Assembly (NCBI GenBank): GCA_907164885.2
Contig: OU015490.1
Span: 205,682,481 to 205,746,480, forward strand
DNA: 64,000 nt
DNA from: Dolomedes plantarius
Lineage: Eukaryota > Arthropoda > Arachnida > Araneae > Dolomedidae
Reading direction: 5' to 3'
Of the stretch, positions 1 through 10,229 are shown piece by piece. Below the pieces are notes generated by a model. The model made no database searches and was not told the DNA's origin. It worked only from the letters and a program-made list of their open reading frames with translations. Position 1 is the stretch's first letter; each line of letters opens with the position of its first letter. The position numbers and the translations under genes are program-made.

Positions 1-235
1 GAAGTTATTATATTTTATTGCTTGGGGATTCATTAAATCCGTTCTGTATAAACAAAAAATTGAAACTGTGGATGAGATGAAGAAGCGTATCATTCAAGCA
101 ATTCGTGTAATAACTCCTGATATGCTACCACATACATGGGGAAAGCTAAATTAACATTTAGATGTTTGTCGTGCTACAAAAGTTGCACACATCGAAATCT
201 TCGATACTATGATTGAAATCTATGATTTACAATAA
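1..235 (+). pseudogene. Mariner-like transposase C-terminal fragment, copy 1
   Basis: This is the 3' end of a Tc1/mariner-superfamily transposase gene. The frame reads through FIAWGFIKS (the LWG block beside the last catalytic Asp), then an IIQAIRVITPDML stretch, and ends near HIEIFDTMIEIYDL. An in-frame TAA in place of the Tyr codon of the LNYHL block (about 151-155), plus other substitutions, shows it is dead. It aligns base for base with the copies at 1583-1801 and 1837-2061. The 5' part of the gene lies outside the window or is lost. Family placement rests on the FxxWGFxK and GAHIEIYD motifs common in mariner C-termini. Confidence 0.75.
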
Positions 236-734
236 CACTTATATCAGAAGTATATCAGAAGTTATTAGTATAATGGGTTTTTAATGTTTTGGAGAATGTT
301 CCGCAATAACTAAATTGTTTATCTTATTCATTAAATGATTACTATCGAGGTAGCTAAATTTGGGGTGTATAGCCAATATATATATATATAAGACATTTAC
401 CATACTACCTGATTAACACCGTCTTCTTTAATTGCGTTGTGTTTTTGAATAAAATAATCTAATTACCTGATTGAAATTGCAAATGGGTAGATTTATTGAA
501 ATTACTAACACACATAAATACATTACAATATTTAACACAATTATTGTCCTAACAACCTTATTTTAAGCTTTCTAATTTTTAGAGTAACTACAAGTGGACA
601 TCATCAACTATATATAACTTAATTAGTCATCTCTGAGGTATTAATTAACTATATACTGGATGAGTTCTAGGTAGGCATACACATATTTACAGGATCAATG
701 AACAACTGTCACACGTAACTTTATTCGTAGACCT
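236..734. other. AT-rich spacer
   Basis: After the transposase fragment comes AT-rich DNA with a short (TA)n run near 380-391. No coding frame, inverted repeat or RNA gene was seen. Confidence 0.5.
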
Positions 735-1030
735 GGGCACGCGTCAGGAATCATGATGAACTTCGCACAGTAACAGCATAGGTGAGGGGTATATCAGTTA
801 GCTGCTGGCGGACGTCCTTCGTTAAGTCCACTGGAAGCGGGTATTCACTCGTTCTGCTGGCGGCCAGTTTTTGGGACTCTCTTTGTCATCCGTCGGGCCA
901 AGTCACTCTTCGCGTAGCAAGGTTCTCAATTCAGGTTCACGTACACGTTCGCTGGGTCACTCCGTCGGGCCTCACTCTTTCGTTCGTCGGGGAATGGCTG
1001 TCTCTACGCACATTCCGTCATCTTTCCTAG
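735..1030. other. CpG-richer segment of unknown origin
   Basis: This stretch is clearly richer in G+C and CpG than its surroundings (CACGCGTCAGG, GTCGGGCC, TCGTCGGGG). Short overlapping ORFs on the plus strand show no recognisable domain and look like by-products of the composition. It could be part of an old LTR or a promoter-like segment. No terminal repeats or target duplications were found. Confidence 0.35.
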
Positions 1031-1059
1031 GCAAACCAAAATATCTCTCAATGTAATCT

Positions 1060-1580
1060 TTATCCCGCTTCTTTTATATCTGTCTCCTCTGCCTCTAACT
1101 CATCCTATATTTTCTTGATTGGGCCCCCATTTTTTCTGGGAGTTTCCACCCCGCCCTGCTGGAGCGTTCCTTCCCATCTCATTACCGCACCTCTTCCGGG
1201 GGGTCGTATTTGATCTCTGCCGCTCTCTCTCGCTTCCGATCTCCTATTATTTCGGCTAAGCCATTTTTGTTTCACGCCTCTCTCCCCTCTCTATACATCT
1301 TCTCCTTTCTTACAGACCTATTCTTCTCCTTAACCGTTTCCCCTCTGTCATCTCTTTTCATGCCATTCTTGCTTCGTTCCGCCTTATTCGTCTGGCGTTT
1401 CTTCGTGATATTTCTTTTCATACCGTAACGATCTTTTTTATCAATATTCTCCTGTCAATATTCTCCTTTCTTCCCTCTTCTATGGATCCATATTTTCCCC
1501 GCTTGTTTCATCTTCTGACCTATTCACAGGCTCATTCATTATCCTTTTCTACTCTCTAGAATGTCAGTTTTACCCGTGAC
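1060..1580. repeat. Pyrimidine-rich tract
   Basis: About 500 bases are dominated by C and T on the plus strand (many TTCTCC, CCTCTC and TTTTC runs). The open frame near 1210-1428 (FLFHASLPSLYIFSFL type) is a by-product of this composition. The reverse complement of the purine-rich region at 30720-31150 has similar phrases, for example TCGTCTGGCGT, so both may be copies of one repeat in opposite orientation. Confidence 0.4.
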
Positions 1581-1582
1581 AA

Positions 1583-1801
1583 TTAGATTTTATTGCTTGG
1601 GGATTCATGAAATCCGCTGTGTTTAAACAAAAAATCGAAACTGTGGATGAGTTGAAGCGTATCATTCAAGCAATTCGTGTATTAACTCCTGATATGCTAC
1701 GAAACACTTGTAGAAAACTAAATTATCACTTAGATGTTTGTCGTGCTACAAAAGGTGCGCACATCGAAATCTATGATACTATGATTGAAATCTATGATTG
1801 A
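1583..1801 (+). pseudogene. Mariner-like transposase C-terminal fragment, copy 2
   Basis: An uninterrupted frame encodes the last ~72 residues of a mariner-like transposase: LDFIAWGFMKS, which carries the final catalytic Asp position, then KQKIETVDELK, RATKGAHIEIYD and a stop at 1799-1801. The start at 1583 is only where homology begins, since no N-terminal or first-Asp region precedes it. The sequence before it is unrelated pyrimidine-rich DNA, so this is a truncated piece. It is followed at once by copy 3, giving a tandem arrangement with a period of about 254 bp. Confidence 0.8.
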
Positions 1802-1836
1802 TAATAAAACTTAAATCAGAAGCATATCAGTAGTTA

Positions 1837-2061
1837 TTAGATTTTATTGTTTGGGGATTCATGAAATTCGTTGTGTATAAACAAAAAATTGAAACTGTGT
1901 ATGAGTTGAAGAAGCATATCATTCAAGCAATTCGTGTAATAATTCCGGATATGCTACGGAACCCTTGGAGAGAACTGAATTACCATTTGAACGTTTGTCG
2001 TGCTACAAAAGGTGCACGCATCGAAATCTATGATACTATGATTGAAATCTATGACTTATAA
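1837..2061 (+). pseudogene. Mariner-like transposase C-terminal fragment, copy 3 with element end
   Basis: This is the third copy of the same C-terminus: LDFIVWGFMKF, KQKIETVYELKK, RATKGARIEIYD, then a stop. Unlike the other two it keeps the untranslated region and the terminal repeat of the transposon, ending ACACCCTG before TA at about 2167. It is therefore the true right end of a mariner-like element whose left part was replaced by tandem copies of its own 3' end. Confidence 0.8.
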
Positions 2062-2102
2062 TAGAACTTGGTGAGATGTTCTTTCTATTTAATTATTTTT
2101 AA

Positions 2103-2166
2103 ATTCTAATGGGTAGTTCTGTAAAAATAAGCCATAACTTTTGAATACTTTTAGCCGGACACCCTG
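2103..2166 (+). repeat. Right terminal repeat of the mariner-like element
   Basis: The sequence contains AAAAATAAGCCATAACTTTTG and ends GCCGGACACCCTG, followed by TA, the usual Tc1/mariner target. The reverse complement (CAGGGTGTCC at its tip) reappears at 49710-49812, which confirms a family-wide terminal sequence. Confidence 0.65.
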
Positions 2167-2183
2167 TATTATACCTATAGTAC

Positions 2184-2241
2184 TATATGTCTTAAAAATA
2201 TACCTATATGTCTTAAAAATACCTATATGTCTTAAAAATAT
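2184..2241. repeat. Short tandem repeat, ~20-bp unit
   Basis: The unit TATATGTCTTAAAAATA recurs three times, starting at about 2184, 2205 and 2224, just outside the mariner end. Confidence 0.7.
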
Positions 2242-2299
2242 CAATATTTTGGTGAGGTCTGACCCAATATGAACAAAAAGTTCAATTATTTTGTTCATG

Positions 2300-3012
2300 T
2301 TTTATTTCTAGGCTACTGTATTCTTAAACATATTTTTTCCTTTTGTTTCTAGTTTTGTTTACTGCAGGCAAGCGGACTCAGTGTTTCACAATTACACAGA
2401 TAACAAGATTCATGCCTTGCAATAAAATAAAAATGATTGTCTCAAACGACTGTATCCCGATCATCTTTAAAAATATATAACTACTGTATCACAGGACATA
2501 AAGTTATTTTTTTATGAAATTGTAATAATTCAACTAGAGTTGAGTCTTTATCTCTCAGAATATTTGAGAAATTATTTTATAGGTTTTATTTATGCGCTCG
2601 AAATTGCATAGCAATCAATGTAAAATAACTGTCCTTCTAACGAGTGGCCCAAATTACTACCAACAATTACCACGATATACATTCCATGTACTTAATTGTA
2701 TTTCTTTGGAAATGAAGAGCAGCTACCAGACAATAATTGGTCCGATCAAGAAAAATTGGTCTGGTTCAGTAATTCAAAGATATTAATACGTTTTCTCTTC
2801 ACAGTAAAAACTAATTCTTAAACTAATGGGTGTAATTCTATCTGCAAAAAAGTCCCATCAAACATTTTCTTATTTCAGTGTTTTATGTTAAATTTCTTAT
2901 ATTAATTATTAAACTGTTGTTTTATAAGATTTTAACACTTAAACTTATCGTCATGGTTTTCATTTTTGATTTATGCATGAGATTCTTCTTTAAGAGTGTA
3001 CTGAAAAATTTG
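2300..3012. other. AT-rich intergenic DNA
   Basis: No gene or repeat structure is recognised. A splice-acceptor-like TTTGTTTACTGCAG occurs near 2350-2370, but no supporting exon was found. Confidence 0.4.
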
Positions 3013-3018
3013 TTAGTT

Positions 3019-3336
3019 GATGAAGAAACACAAAGATGTGCTGAATAACTTATTGGAAACAAACATAGTTTGTAAAGGAGATGATGAAACATTTACTTTG
3101 GACCGTGAAGACACTAATCTTTCACAGAGAAGAAAGTTCTTGCAGTGAAGGTGAATTGAACTATACTGTGAAAATAAAATGTTTCTTAGCGTCAATATCT
3201 GCGATGGCGAAAGTTCATGGTCAGGAAACAACTGCAGAAAGTTCGTCAAAAGAAAAACCGATGATGATATATCGTCATGGATGTCTGCAATCAGGAACGC
3301 TGAAGAAAACAGGAGAAGGACTTTAGTACATTCAGG
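3019..3336 (+). pseudogene. Coding-like fragment, unassigned
   Basis: Two frames look more protein-like than their surroundings. One begins MKKHKDVLNNLLETN at 3019 and stops near 3145. Another reads SSWMSAIRNAEENRRR near 3274-3315 and ends at a TAG about 3334. They are out of phase, with stops between them, as in a decayed gene or retroposed exon. A GTGAAT/TTTCTTAG pair lies between them but would give an intron of only about 40 bp. I recognise no family. It may also be chance. Confidence 0.25.
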
Positions 3337-3339
3337 AAA

Positions 3340-3958
3340 GTAGAACTATATAGAGGCCCGTTTCGGTAATGTGGAATTCAGCGGCTACAAATGTCTATAT
3401 CGGAGAAAATCTGGAACGGAATGAAGAGGCATGGGATAACCCCTTGAGCATCAATCCCTGGAAATCTCACGACGAGCCACGATGACCAAGACGCTCAATG
3501 CAAAGTATATTGGAACCAGGATGTATAGCAGTTCGTACGTACAAAAAAAATGAAGTATCGTTGTGGAAAACTACTACGATGTTTCAAGTTAACCACAGGT
3601 TCTTATGCACAGTCACAAGCTGGGTAAAATAATCAAGAAAACAAGATAAAAGTAAGCAAAGTTGCTGGTCAAATTAACGATGATTTATTATTTTAAAACA
3701 AAAATAGCAGTTACCTTCATTACACAAATAATATATTTCTGGATTAAAAATAGTATAAAGTAAGTACAGGAACAGTCGACGAAGCGACCGTTATGGTCTT
3801 CTACAGACCTAAAATTATATTACGTATATAAGTACTGTGTTCAGTACAAGCAAAAATAAAATAAAATAAGCTCCCCCCCCCAACAGATTCCAGCAAAGCC
3901 TTATTCTGAAGGGGGGGGGGGCTCTAACAAAACCTGCTAGCAAGGCTCAGTCAAAACT
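3340..3958. other. Spacer with poly-C/poly-G inverted pair
   Basis: Mostly unassigned DNA. A C9 run (about 3873-3881) and a G11 run (3911-3921) are separated by about 29 bases and flanked by AGCT/GCTC, so they could pair as a G/C hairpin. No gene was seen. Confidence 0.5.
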
Positions 3959-3959
3959 G

Positions 3960-4340
3960 TGAATGTCTAATATCCCTTTTTTCAACTCCTAACAGAGAAG
4001 GAAGAGAGAGAGGGTTCCAATAAACAGTTACATGCCAAAGCTCGCCAAGTAAGAGGCAAGCGTTTCAACGTCAAGCGAACCCCGGAAGAATTCTTCCCCC
4101 GAAACAGTAAGTCCTAGAAACGTAGAATAGGAGAAAAGGCGATTTCTCCCAAAAAGAAGCACCCCTACGTTCGCCAAGACAAACGCGGGCGATTTGAATA
4201 CCGCGATAGGCTTAGGGAAGTGACGTCATGATTCGTGATTGGTCAAAGTTTCCCCGGGCGCGCCAAACGCAGAGGAGAACGGATGGACGACACCAGAAAT
4301 TTGTAGTTCCCAGAAAACAAGCTAAGAAGCAATTAAAAAG
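3960..4340. promoter_or_regulatory. CpG-rich, promoter-like island
   Basis: About 20 CpG dinucleotides fall within ~330 bases, against a CpG-poor AT-rich background. A cluster near 4220-4275 holds a perfect CRE octamer TGACGTCA, an inverted CCAAT box (ATTGG) and an E2F-like GGGCGCGCCAAA (TTTGGCGCGCCC on the minus strand). This mix is typical of TATA-less promoters of host genes, but it could also be the U3 region of an LTR. No first exon is identified on either side, so orientation is unknown; the CCAAT and E2F orientations favour the minus strand. Confidence 0.4.
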
Positions 4341-4344
4341 GAGA

Positions 4345-5026
4345 GGCTTTCAAAAGCAAACGTCTGGTCCTTTTTGTTGTTGAAATTGCAAAATTCCCTG
4401 TAGAGCGTGGAAATTGGACATACTATTCAACTGTTTTTTAAAGGATAGCACATTTCTTCCTGTCCAGATAACGGGAGAACGTAATTGTAACTTAATTGCT
4501 TGGGAACGAATTTAAAACGGCCTTCAGACAGCGTCAAGCTGTTAAAATTTAAGGCTGTCGCCAGAATCGAAAACGAAGGCTGATCTTTAAATAGACCACC
4601 CAAAAATATGAGAAGGTAGAAGTAAAAATTAAAAATAGTATAGCTTTAAAGTTAAGATGCAATGATACAGAGAATTAGAATACTTGTTGAATTTTAAACA
4701 ATATTTTAGATCAATTTTCCTTTCAAATGTTGCGAAAATTCCTCGTACAAACAGTATAGACACAAATGCTCAAATGACGTCAAGTTTGGTAAAGATCTAC
4801 ATGTTAAAGTTTAAATGGAAATTTTATTTGTAAGGTGTACATCTGTCAGGTAATAATTACTTTACAACATTGATATTTACTTACTGGATTCTAGTTAATA
4901 CACAAACTAATTTTTAGCACAATTTTCTGTTTGTCTATTGAAATTTCAAAATTCATTTGTCTTTGTCAGTAGTTTTAAGAGCAATTATATGGTGAGTTTC
5001 GCAACCTTTTTTCCACTAAAAATCCC

Positions 5027-5030
<4 letters not shown>
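4345..5030. other. AT-rich intergenic DNA
   Basis: No coding frame, terminal repeat or RNA gene was recognised here. Confidence 0.4.

Positions 5031-5082
<52 letters not shown>
5031..5082. repeat. (TA)n microsatellite
   Basis: About 26 uninterrupted TA units sit directly against the left end of the mariner element at 5083. Confidence 0.95.
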
Positions 5083-5085
<3 letters not shown>

Positions 5086-6159
5086 ACACATTTTAAAAAT
5101 TGATATAAAAAAATATACAAGGTAGGAACTGGAAATTCACGCATGTGTTACCGCATATATTAGCGTTTTTTGTCTGTACCTAGAAAGTTCAACAGAGGGC
5201 GCGAGTTGTTCCGATAGTGAAATCGGAGTTTGAATTAAGTGTTTGTTATAAAACTAATCCCTGAATATGAACAGTGGTAATGGTAACCGTTCAAAACCTA
5301 ATAGTGATGGGCCGAAAAAACCACGCTCATTCGAAAACTTTTTTATGACTCGATGTTATATTATGTACACTATACAATAATAAAATTACAAATTTTACAT
5401 ACACGTCCCTAACACTTTATAAGGGCACTTACTTAGTTGTAGTTGTAGCCCTTCTGAGGTAGGACTACTAACCTTGCGGCGATAGCTAGTGGACTATACG
5501 GCTATCATGCCGTTGCGTATTCGTGATGAAATGCAATGACGAATGCAAGCATAAACTGGAAGGAGTTTAATCGTCAGAATAAAAATTCTGATTTAATACA
5601 TAAAAACAAAATAGATCTTTCCCAACTCGGAAAGGAAATGACACAGAAATTCCTGCAGGGAAAAAAGTATGTGTTTGGAGCTGAAAAACAACTGGATATT
5701 TAAATCTGGTCACATGAAATCAGGCATGCGCAGTAATGCCGATTTTAAATTGCTTCTTTAGGAAAAAGTAGTGAACAATTTTTGTGTCCGAGACCACGGT
5801 CACATCACAAAGTAAACTAAAAAAAAATAAAAATCAATTTTTATTATATGCCTAAACCAACTTTAAATTGTTTTTGATTTGCAAATTTTCTATGTAATTA
5901 CATTATTATTTACTTAACCTAAACTCTACGTAAGTTGAAAACTGAACGAAAAAATCCATTGAAAATGGCTATTTGAAAGGTTAAAATTTTAAATTTTATC
6001 GGGGGTACCCCCCGACCCCCTTTCCCTGGGAGGGGGGGGGTATTCCATACTCTCCAGTACTGTATTTATCAAAACCCGTCCCTTATTTTCAGTGCTTTTA
6101 TTTAACCCGTCCTTTATTTTTGGTGTTTTTATTTGGCAACCCTGGGGCCCACCCAATGA

Positions 6160-6395
6160 TCGTCTCGATTTCCAGATATTACACCTCTTGACTATTTTCT
6201 TTGGGGATTTGTCGAAAAAAAAGGTTTATTCAACAAAAGTGGACGGTCTTAAGAACTCAAAAAGCGCATAATTGCTGCAAATTCATGTGTTACGGAATCC
6301 ATTTTGGAACGCACATGAACTGAAGTGGATTAGTAACTGGATATTCTCCGTACCACAAAAGGAGCATATATTGAAATTTATTGACTATCAGTAAA
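6160..6395 (+). pseudogene. Mariner-like transposase C-terminal remnant
   Basis: Plus-strand translation gives LDYFLWGFVEKKG (the last catalytic Asp followed by the LWG block), then ELKKRIIAA, ILERT and TTKGAYIEIY. At least four in-frame stops mark it as dead. The motif order matches the C-terminal ~80 residues of mariner-family transposases and is a different subfamily from the copies at 1-2061. The N-terminal DNA-binding domain and the first two acidic residues are missing from the element that encloses it. Confidence 0.75.
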
Positions 6396-6402
6396 AAATA
6401 AA

Positions 6403-6405
6403 TAA

Positions 6406-6455
<50 letters not shown>

Positions 6456-6456
6456 T
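6403..6456. repeat. (AAT)n microsatellite
   Basis: About 16 AAT/ATA triplets lie just inside the right terminal repeat of the mariner element. Confidence 0.95.
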
Positions 6457-6692
6457 AAGGTAACATGTATGTGAATTTCTAGTTCCTACTATGAGTTATT
6501 TTTACATAAACTTTAAAAAGGTGTCAATGTTGAGACAACGTATATATATATACAGTAGACGCTTGTTAATTCGAACTCAAAGGTTCTCGGAAAAAAATTC
6601 GAATTATCCAATGTTAAGAGAAAATATATAACTTTAAAAGTGTATCACTGAAGAAGAAAAATCTGCTAGTATGTATAACCCCAGAAAATATA

Positions 6693-8076
6693 CACTCATG
6701 GACAAAAAAATTAGCGCACCAAGAAATAATTGCGGGATCGTAACGAAACTTGCAATGAAGGTACATGTCGGGGAGATATGCAAATGATTAGAAATGCAGC
6801 GTAATTGCGCATTACGTATAGCCGGAAGAGGGCGTTGAACATCGTACTCTGTGGAGTATAAAAAAGGTAACCAAAGCTTTTTTGAGTGTGCTGAATCACT
6901 GCTAAGATAGACATGCCATTACGCCGTGTTCGAAGACAATATAAGCAGTTGTCGCAGTTTGAGAGGGGGAGAATTGTCGGGAAGATGGAAGCTGGGTAGT
7001 CAGCTAGGCGAGTAGCTCGTCAATTAGGCCGTTCTGATTGTGTTGTGAGGAGGTGTTGGGACCAGTGGACCCGAGAGATGTCATGTACACGAAGACCAGG
7101 CTCAGGACGCCCTCGACAGACCAGTCGTCGAGAAGACCGCCACATCGTAAGAAATGCACGCGTACAGCCAACTGCTTCATCGGCCGCCATCCAGGCACAA
7201 TTAGCACCTTCATTAGGGGCCTCTGTGTCTTCTCGAACCATACGAAGGCGCCTGGCTAAAAGACAGTTGGTATCGCGGCGTAAATTACGTGTGCTGCCCT
7301 TGACGCCCACCCATCGACACCTCCGTCTGGAGTTTTGCCGCGCACGAGGAAACTGGACTGCAGCGGAATGGAACCAGGTCGTCGTTAGCGACGAATCCAG
7401 ATTCAATCTCGGCAGTGATGACAATCGTGTTCGTGTGTGGAGAGCCCGTGGTGAACGCTTCAATCCTGCCTTTGCTGTACACAGCTGGTGTGATTGTATG
7501 GGGTGCCATTGCCTACAATACACGGTCACCCCTAGTATTGTTCCGTGGCACCATGACAGCCCAGCGGTATGTTCATGAAATCCTGCAACCACATGTGTTG
7601 TCACTCATGCAACGGCTCCCAGGAGCCATTTTTCAACAAGACAATGATCGGCCTCATACGGCAAGTGTGTCACAAGACTATCTCCGCACTGTTACTACCC
7701 TTCCTTGGCCTGTTCGATCCCCAGATTTGTTTCCAATCGAGCATATCTGGGATCATTTGGGACGACGAGTTGGGCATACCACGAGTTTGAACGAACTAGA
7801 GGCAAGGTTACAGCAAATATGGAACGAAATGTCTCAATACATCATACAGAACTTGTATGACTCAATGCCCGATCGTATCGCATCGTGCATTCGAGCTAGA
7901 GGGGGTCCAACGGAGTATTAACTCCTCCGTTCTTTTGCCTTTTTCTCTGAAATAAATTATCCTTTTTCCTTGATTTTCTAATCATTTTCTTATATCAAAG
8001 TAGTCATTACGTATGTAAAATTTCGTTTCATTTTGACGACTCCTTCTTGGTGCGCTAATTCTTTTGTCCATGAATG
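6693..8076 (+). mobile_element. Tc1-like element, copy 1
   Basis: Ends CACTCATGGACAAAAAAATT and, inverted, CATTCATGGACAAAAGAATT are flanked by TA on both sides. The length is 1,384 bp. It is nested inside the pogo relic, so it is younger than that element. Copies 2 (17149-18489) and 3 (39446-40860) share the same ends and body. Confidence 0.9.
6914..7921 (+). pseudogene. Tc1-family transposase, broken (copy 1)
   Basis: The gene starts MPLRRVRRQYKQ and ends IRARGGPTEY, the same limits as in copies 2 and 3. It would be a cut-and-paste DDE transposase with an N-terminal paired-like helix-turn-helix and catalytic motifs VSDESRFN, QQDNDRPHTA and PIEHIWD. Two lesions kill it. A TGG-to-TAG change in EAGW (about 6998) gives a stop near codon 29, and a 17-base deletion after GCTGTACA (about 7480), relative to copy 3, shifts the frame. 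The two halves are visible as overlapping frames 7045-7578 and 7415-7921. The first catalytic block reads VSDES where the others read FSDES. Confidence 0.9.
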
Positions 8077-8339
8077 TATTATACTATGTTAACTAAAATT
8101 AACATATTAAAAAGCAATACAGACTGGCCTTAATCGTAAAATGAAGCAGAAGATATGCAGTAGAAAGTAAACTTTAATTAAAAATACGAATTACGCTTTG
8201 GGGAAAATCTGTAAAGTGCGTGTTTGGTTTTGTTTATGATGCCTACATTGTTCAGCCAACTTCTCGATTTGAAGTAAACATTTCAATTCATTTTCAGATT
8301 AAGGTTCCATCATGGCCGCATTTGTCCATTATGGCCGCA

Positions 8340-8720
8340 TTAAAAATATCTTTCGGTAAGTAAGTAGACAAAAGTCCTGGCAGTTTCCTACCGAAATTAG
8401 TGCATACGTCTTCGTTTACATCAGAGATTTGGCCACATACAGTTTGATAAGAAATATTGGGCCTTTACTTAAATCGAGAAAGACATCCATCACTGCATTT
8501 AAAATCTTCAATACCCATTCGACTTCCTAATTCATCAGCTTTCGTCAGCACTAGGGGTCCATTTATCGGAAAATTTCGAGATCTAATATCCTGGAACCAT
8601 AGGAGTAGAGCTTTTTCTAGATATTCTTAGGAAGCATTTCTCATGCATTTCCTTCCTCTAGCAAATTTTGATTTTTCCCATGAATATAAATTGACTCCTT
8701 GCTTTTCAAATATGATGACA
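8340..8720 (-). pseudogene. pogo/Tigger transposase DNA-binding domain remnant
   Basis: Read on the minus strand, the region encodes LLLWFQDIRSRNFPINGPLV followed by a KADELGSRMG segment, DFKCSDGCLSRFK, a stop, then RPNISYQTVCGQ. This is the pattern of the CENP-B-like helix-turn-helix (HTH_Tnp_Tc5 type) found at the N-terminus of pogo/Tigger transposases: WF..R..N.PI.GP, then FK.S.GWL.RFK. The in-frame stop and flanking frameshifts show decay. The DDE domain is absent between here and the right end. Confidence 0.7.
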
Positions 8721-9177
8721 AGATCTTTTTTTTAATTCCATAGTCAGCTTCTAACTTTGTTTTACATGCGCCACTCTACTCTCTTTAAAATTTCTACCTT
8801 TGTCTATAAAATTAGGGTTTTGTACTTTCCACGCGTAGACATCCTGAATTTTTACACTTTCACATTACACACTGAGGAAGAAAAATTAGATCACATTAAC
8901 TTGTCTGCACTGCAGGTATAACTGACGCAGCTTCCTAGAATCTGTAGTAAAGACTGTTTTTTCTGAAATTCTAAGAAAATCGATACAAATAACGGAAAAT
9001 CGGTTTGTCCGTTAAGCACTGATAAGAACAATAGCCACTAACTTTTAGCGGAAATGCAATAGTCTAGGAATGCGGGCATGTGCCTTTTTACATAGAAAAA
9101 AAAATACAGGTGATTTTGACACACAAAATAATAAATACAGCGTGTATTTTCTCCGTTAATTGAGGAAAAAGAAAAAA

Positions 9178-9312
9178 AAATTCGAATTTTTAGTTCGAAT
9201 TAACCGAATTGATAAAAATTTAGTTCGAATTAATGAGATATTTTTAACATTCACTCCAATACAATTTTTTTGGGCCGTTGGATTAGTTCGAATTAACCGA
9301 GTTCGAATTAAC
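9178..9312. repeat. Subterminal TTCGAATTAA repeats of the pogo relic
   Basis: The decamer TTCGAATTAA, or a one-base variant, occurs about five times between 9181 and 9312, next to the right terminal repeat, which itself contains it. Repeated subterminal motifs of this kind often serve as transposase binding sites; that role here is inferred. Confidence 0.6.
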
Positions 9313-9329
9313 GAGCGTCTACTGTATAT

Positions 9330-10200
9330 ATATATATGTGTGTGTGTAAGTAATAATATAAAGGAAACTATTTTCACATTAATCTATGAAATGTCTAATC
9401 ATTGCAAAATATATTTAATTTTCTCAAGCACCCAAGTTTTTTTACCACCTATTTTTACCTCTTGAAATACTTCTAAGTGTGTTTTGGTACGCCCCGTGTG
9501 CTTCGATATCTATAATTTCTGTCAGAATAACATATAGCGGCTCATATACTATACGTATATTGCTACAGGAGCAATAAAAAGTGAAGATAACAAGAGCCGT
9601 TCGGAATATAAAGAGATGTTTTTAAAGAAAATCCTCACATAAATGGACTCTTTGGATTAACGGATATTTTCTTAATTGCTCTCATGAGGGTAGAAAAAAT
9701 GTTAAAAGTGCAGTCAGTTATGGACTTAATAATGGAAATATCTATTTTATCAAACAGTTTGAGGGCATAGCTCTGAACATGAGAGGCGTCAACTGATAAT
9801 TTAAAGTAGATTTTACACTTTTCCCTTTATTTATGAATACTTTCTCCTAAAGTCCAATTGCAGTTGTCAATATGAAACACTCATCTTTGATAAATTTAAA
9901 TTTAAAAAATTAATGTAAGTTCAAATTCTTTTAACTTTAGTTACAAGTTTTGATCAGTAGATAAAAATATTGGATATAATAACATTTGATTTTATAGGCA
10001 TGTGATCGGGAATAAAATTTTGATAAACAGCGGATTTTTAATCATCATTTTTAAACATGCGAAGAAATAAATAATATTACTTAGTATTGGAAGTAAAACT
10101 ATAATCATTAAAGCCTTTTACAATTTTTTCTCATTTTTTCAATATTTTATTCATTGTATTGATTATAATTCATAATTTGCTTGGACTTCTGCGGTTATCA
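9330..10200. other. AT-rich intergenic DNA
   Basis: Apart from a short (TA)n/(TG)n run at 9325-9348, no gene or repeat was recognised. Confidence 0.4.
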
Positions 10201-10229
10201 TATTTAATTAAGTTGTTGATTGCTTGGCG

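Larger units (their letters stand above)
5083..6527 (+). mobile_element. Non-autonomous mariner-like element with 70-bp inverted ends
   Basis: The left end 5083-5152 (TTGACACATTTTAAAAATTG to GAAATTCAC to GTTACC) matches the reverse complement of 6459-6527 (GGTAAC to GTGAATTTC to GTGTCAA) over ~70 bases with scattered mismatches. The left flank is TA; the right flank TG is probably a mutated TA. Only the C-terminal end of a transposase survives at the right (6160-6393). Much of the ~1 kb interior (5330-6130) looks unrelated to a transposase and may be captured or inserted DNA, including a G/C-rich stretch around 6000-6050 with the palindrome GGGGGTACCCCC. Confidence 0.7.
6553..9324 (-). mobile_element. 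pogo/Tigger-type element relic, interrupted by Tc1 copy 1
   Basis: The left end CAGTAGACGCTTGTTAATTC and the reverse complement of the right end, CAGTAGACGCTCGTTAATTC, differ at one position. Both are flanked by TA, the pogo-superfamily target. Removing the Tc1 insert (6693-8076) leaves about 1.39 kb. A minus-strand CENP-B-type DNA-binding domain remnant (8370-8610) fixes the class. The catalytic domain is missing, so this is an old, internally deleted copy. Confidence 0.75.

Noticed and set aside
1210..1428. Hydrophobic 72-codon ORF resembling a membrane protein
   Set aside because: Pyrimidine-rich DNA encodes Phe/Leu/Ser by composition; no start context or homology.
7020..7604. Long minus-strand ORF (194 codons) opposite Tc1 copy 1
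   Set aside because: Antisense shadow of the GC-richer transposase gene. Equivalent shadows occur opposite copies 2 and 3 (17752-18150, 39787-40293).
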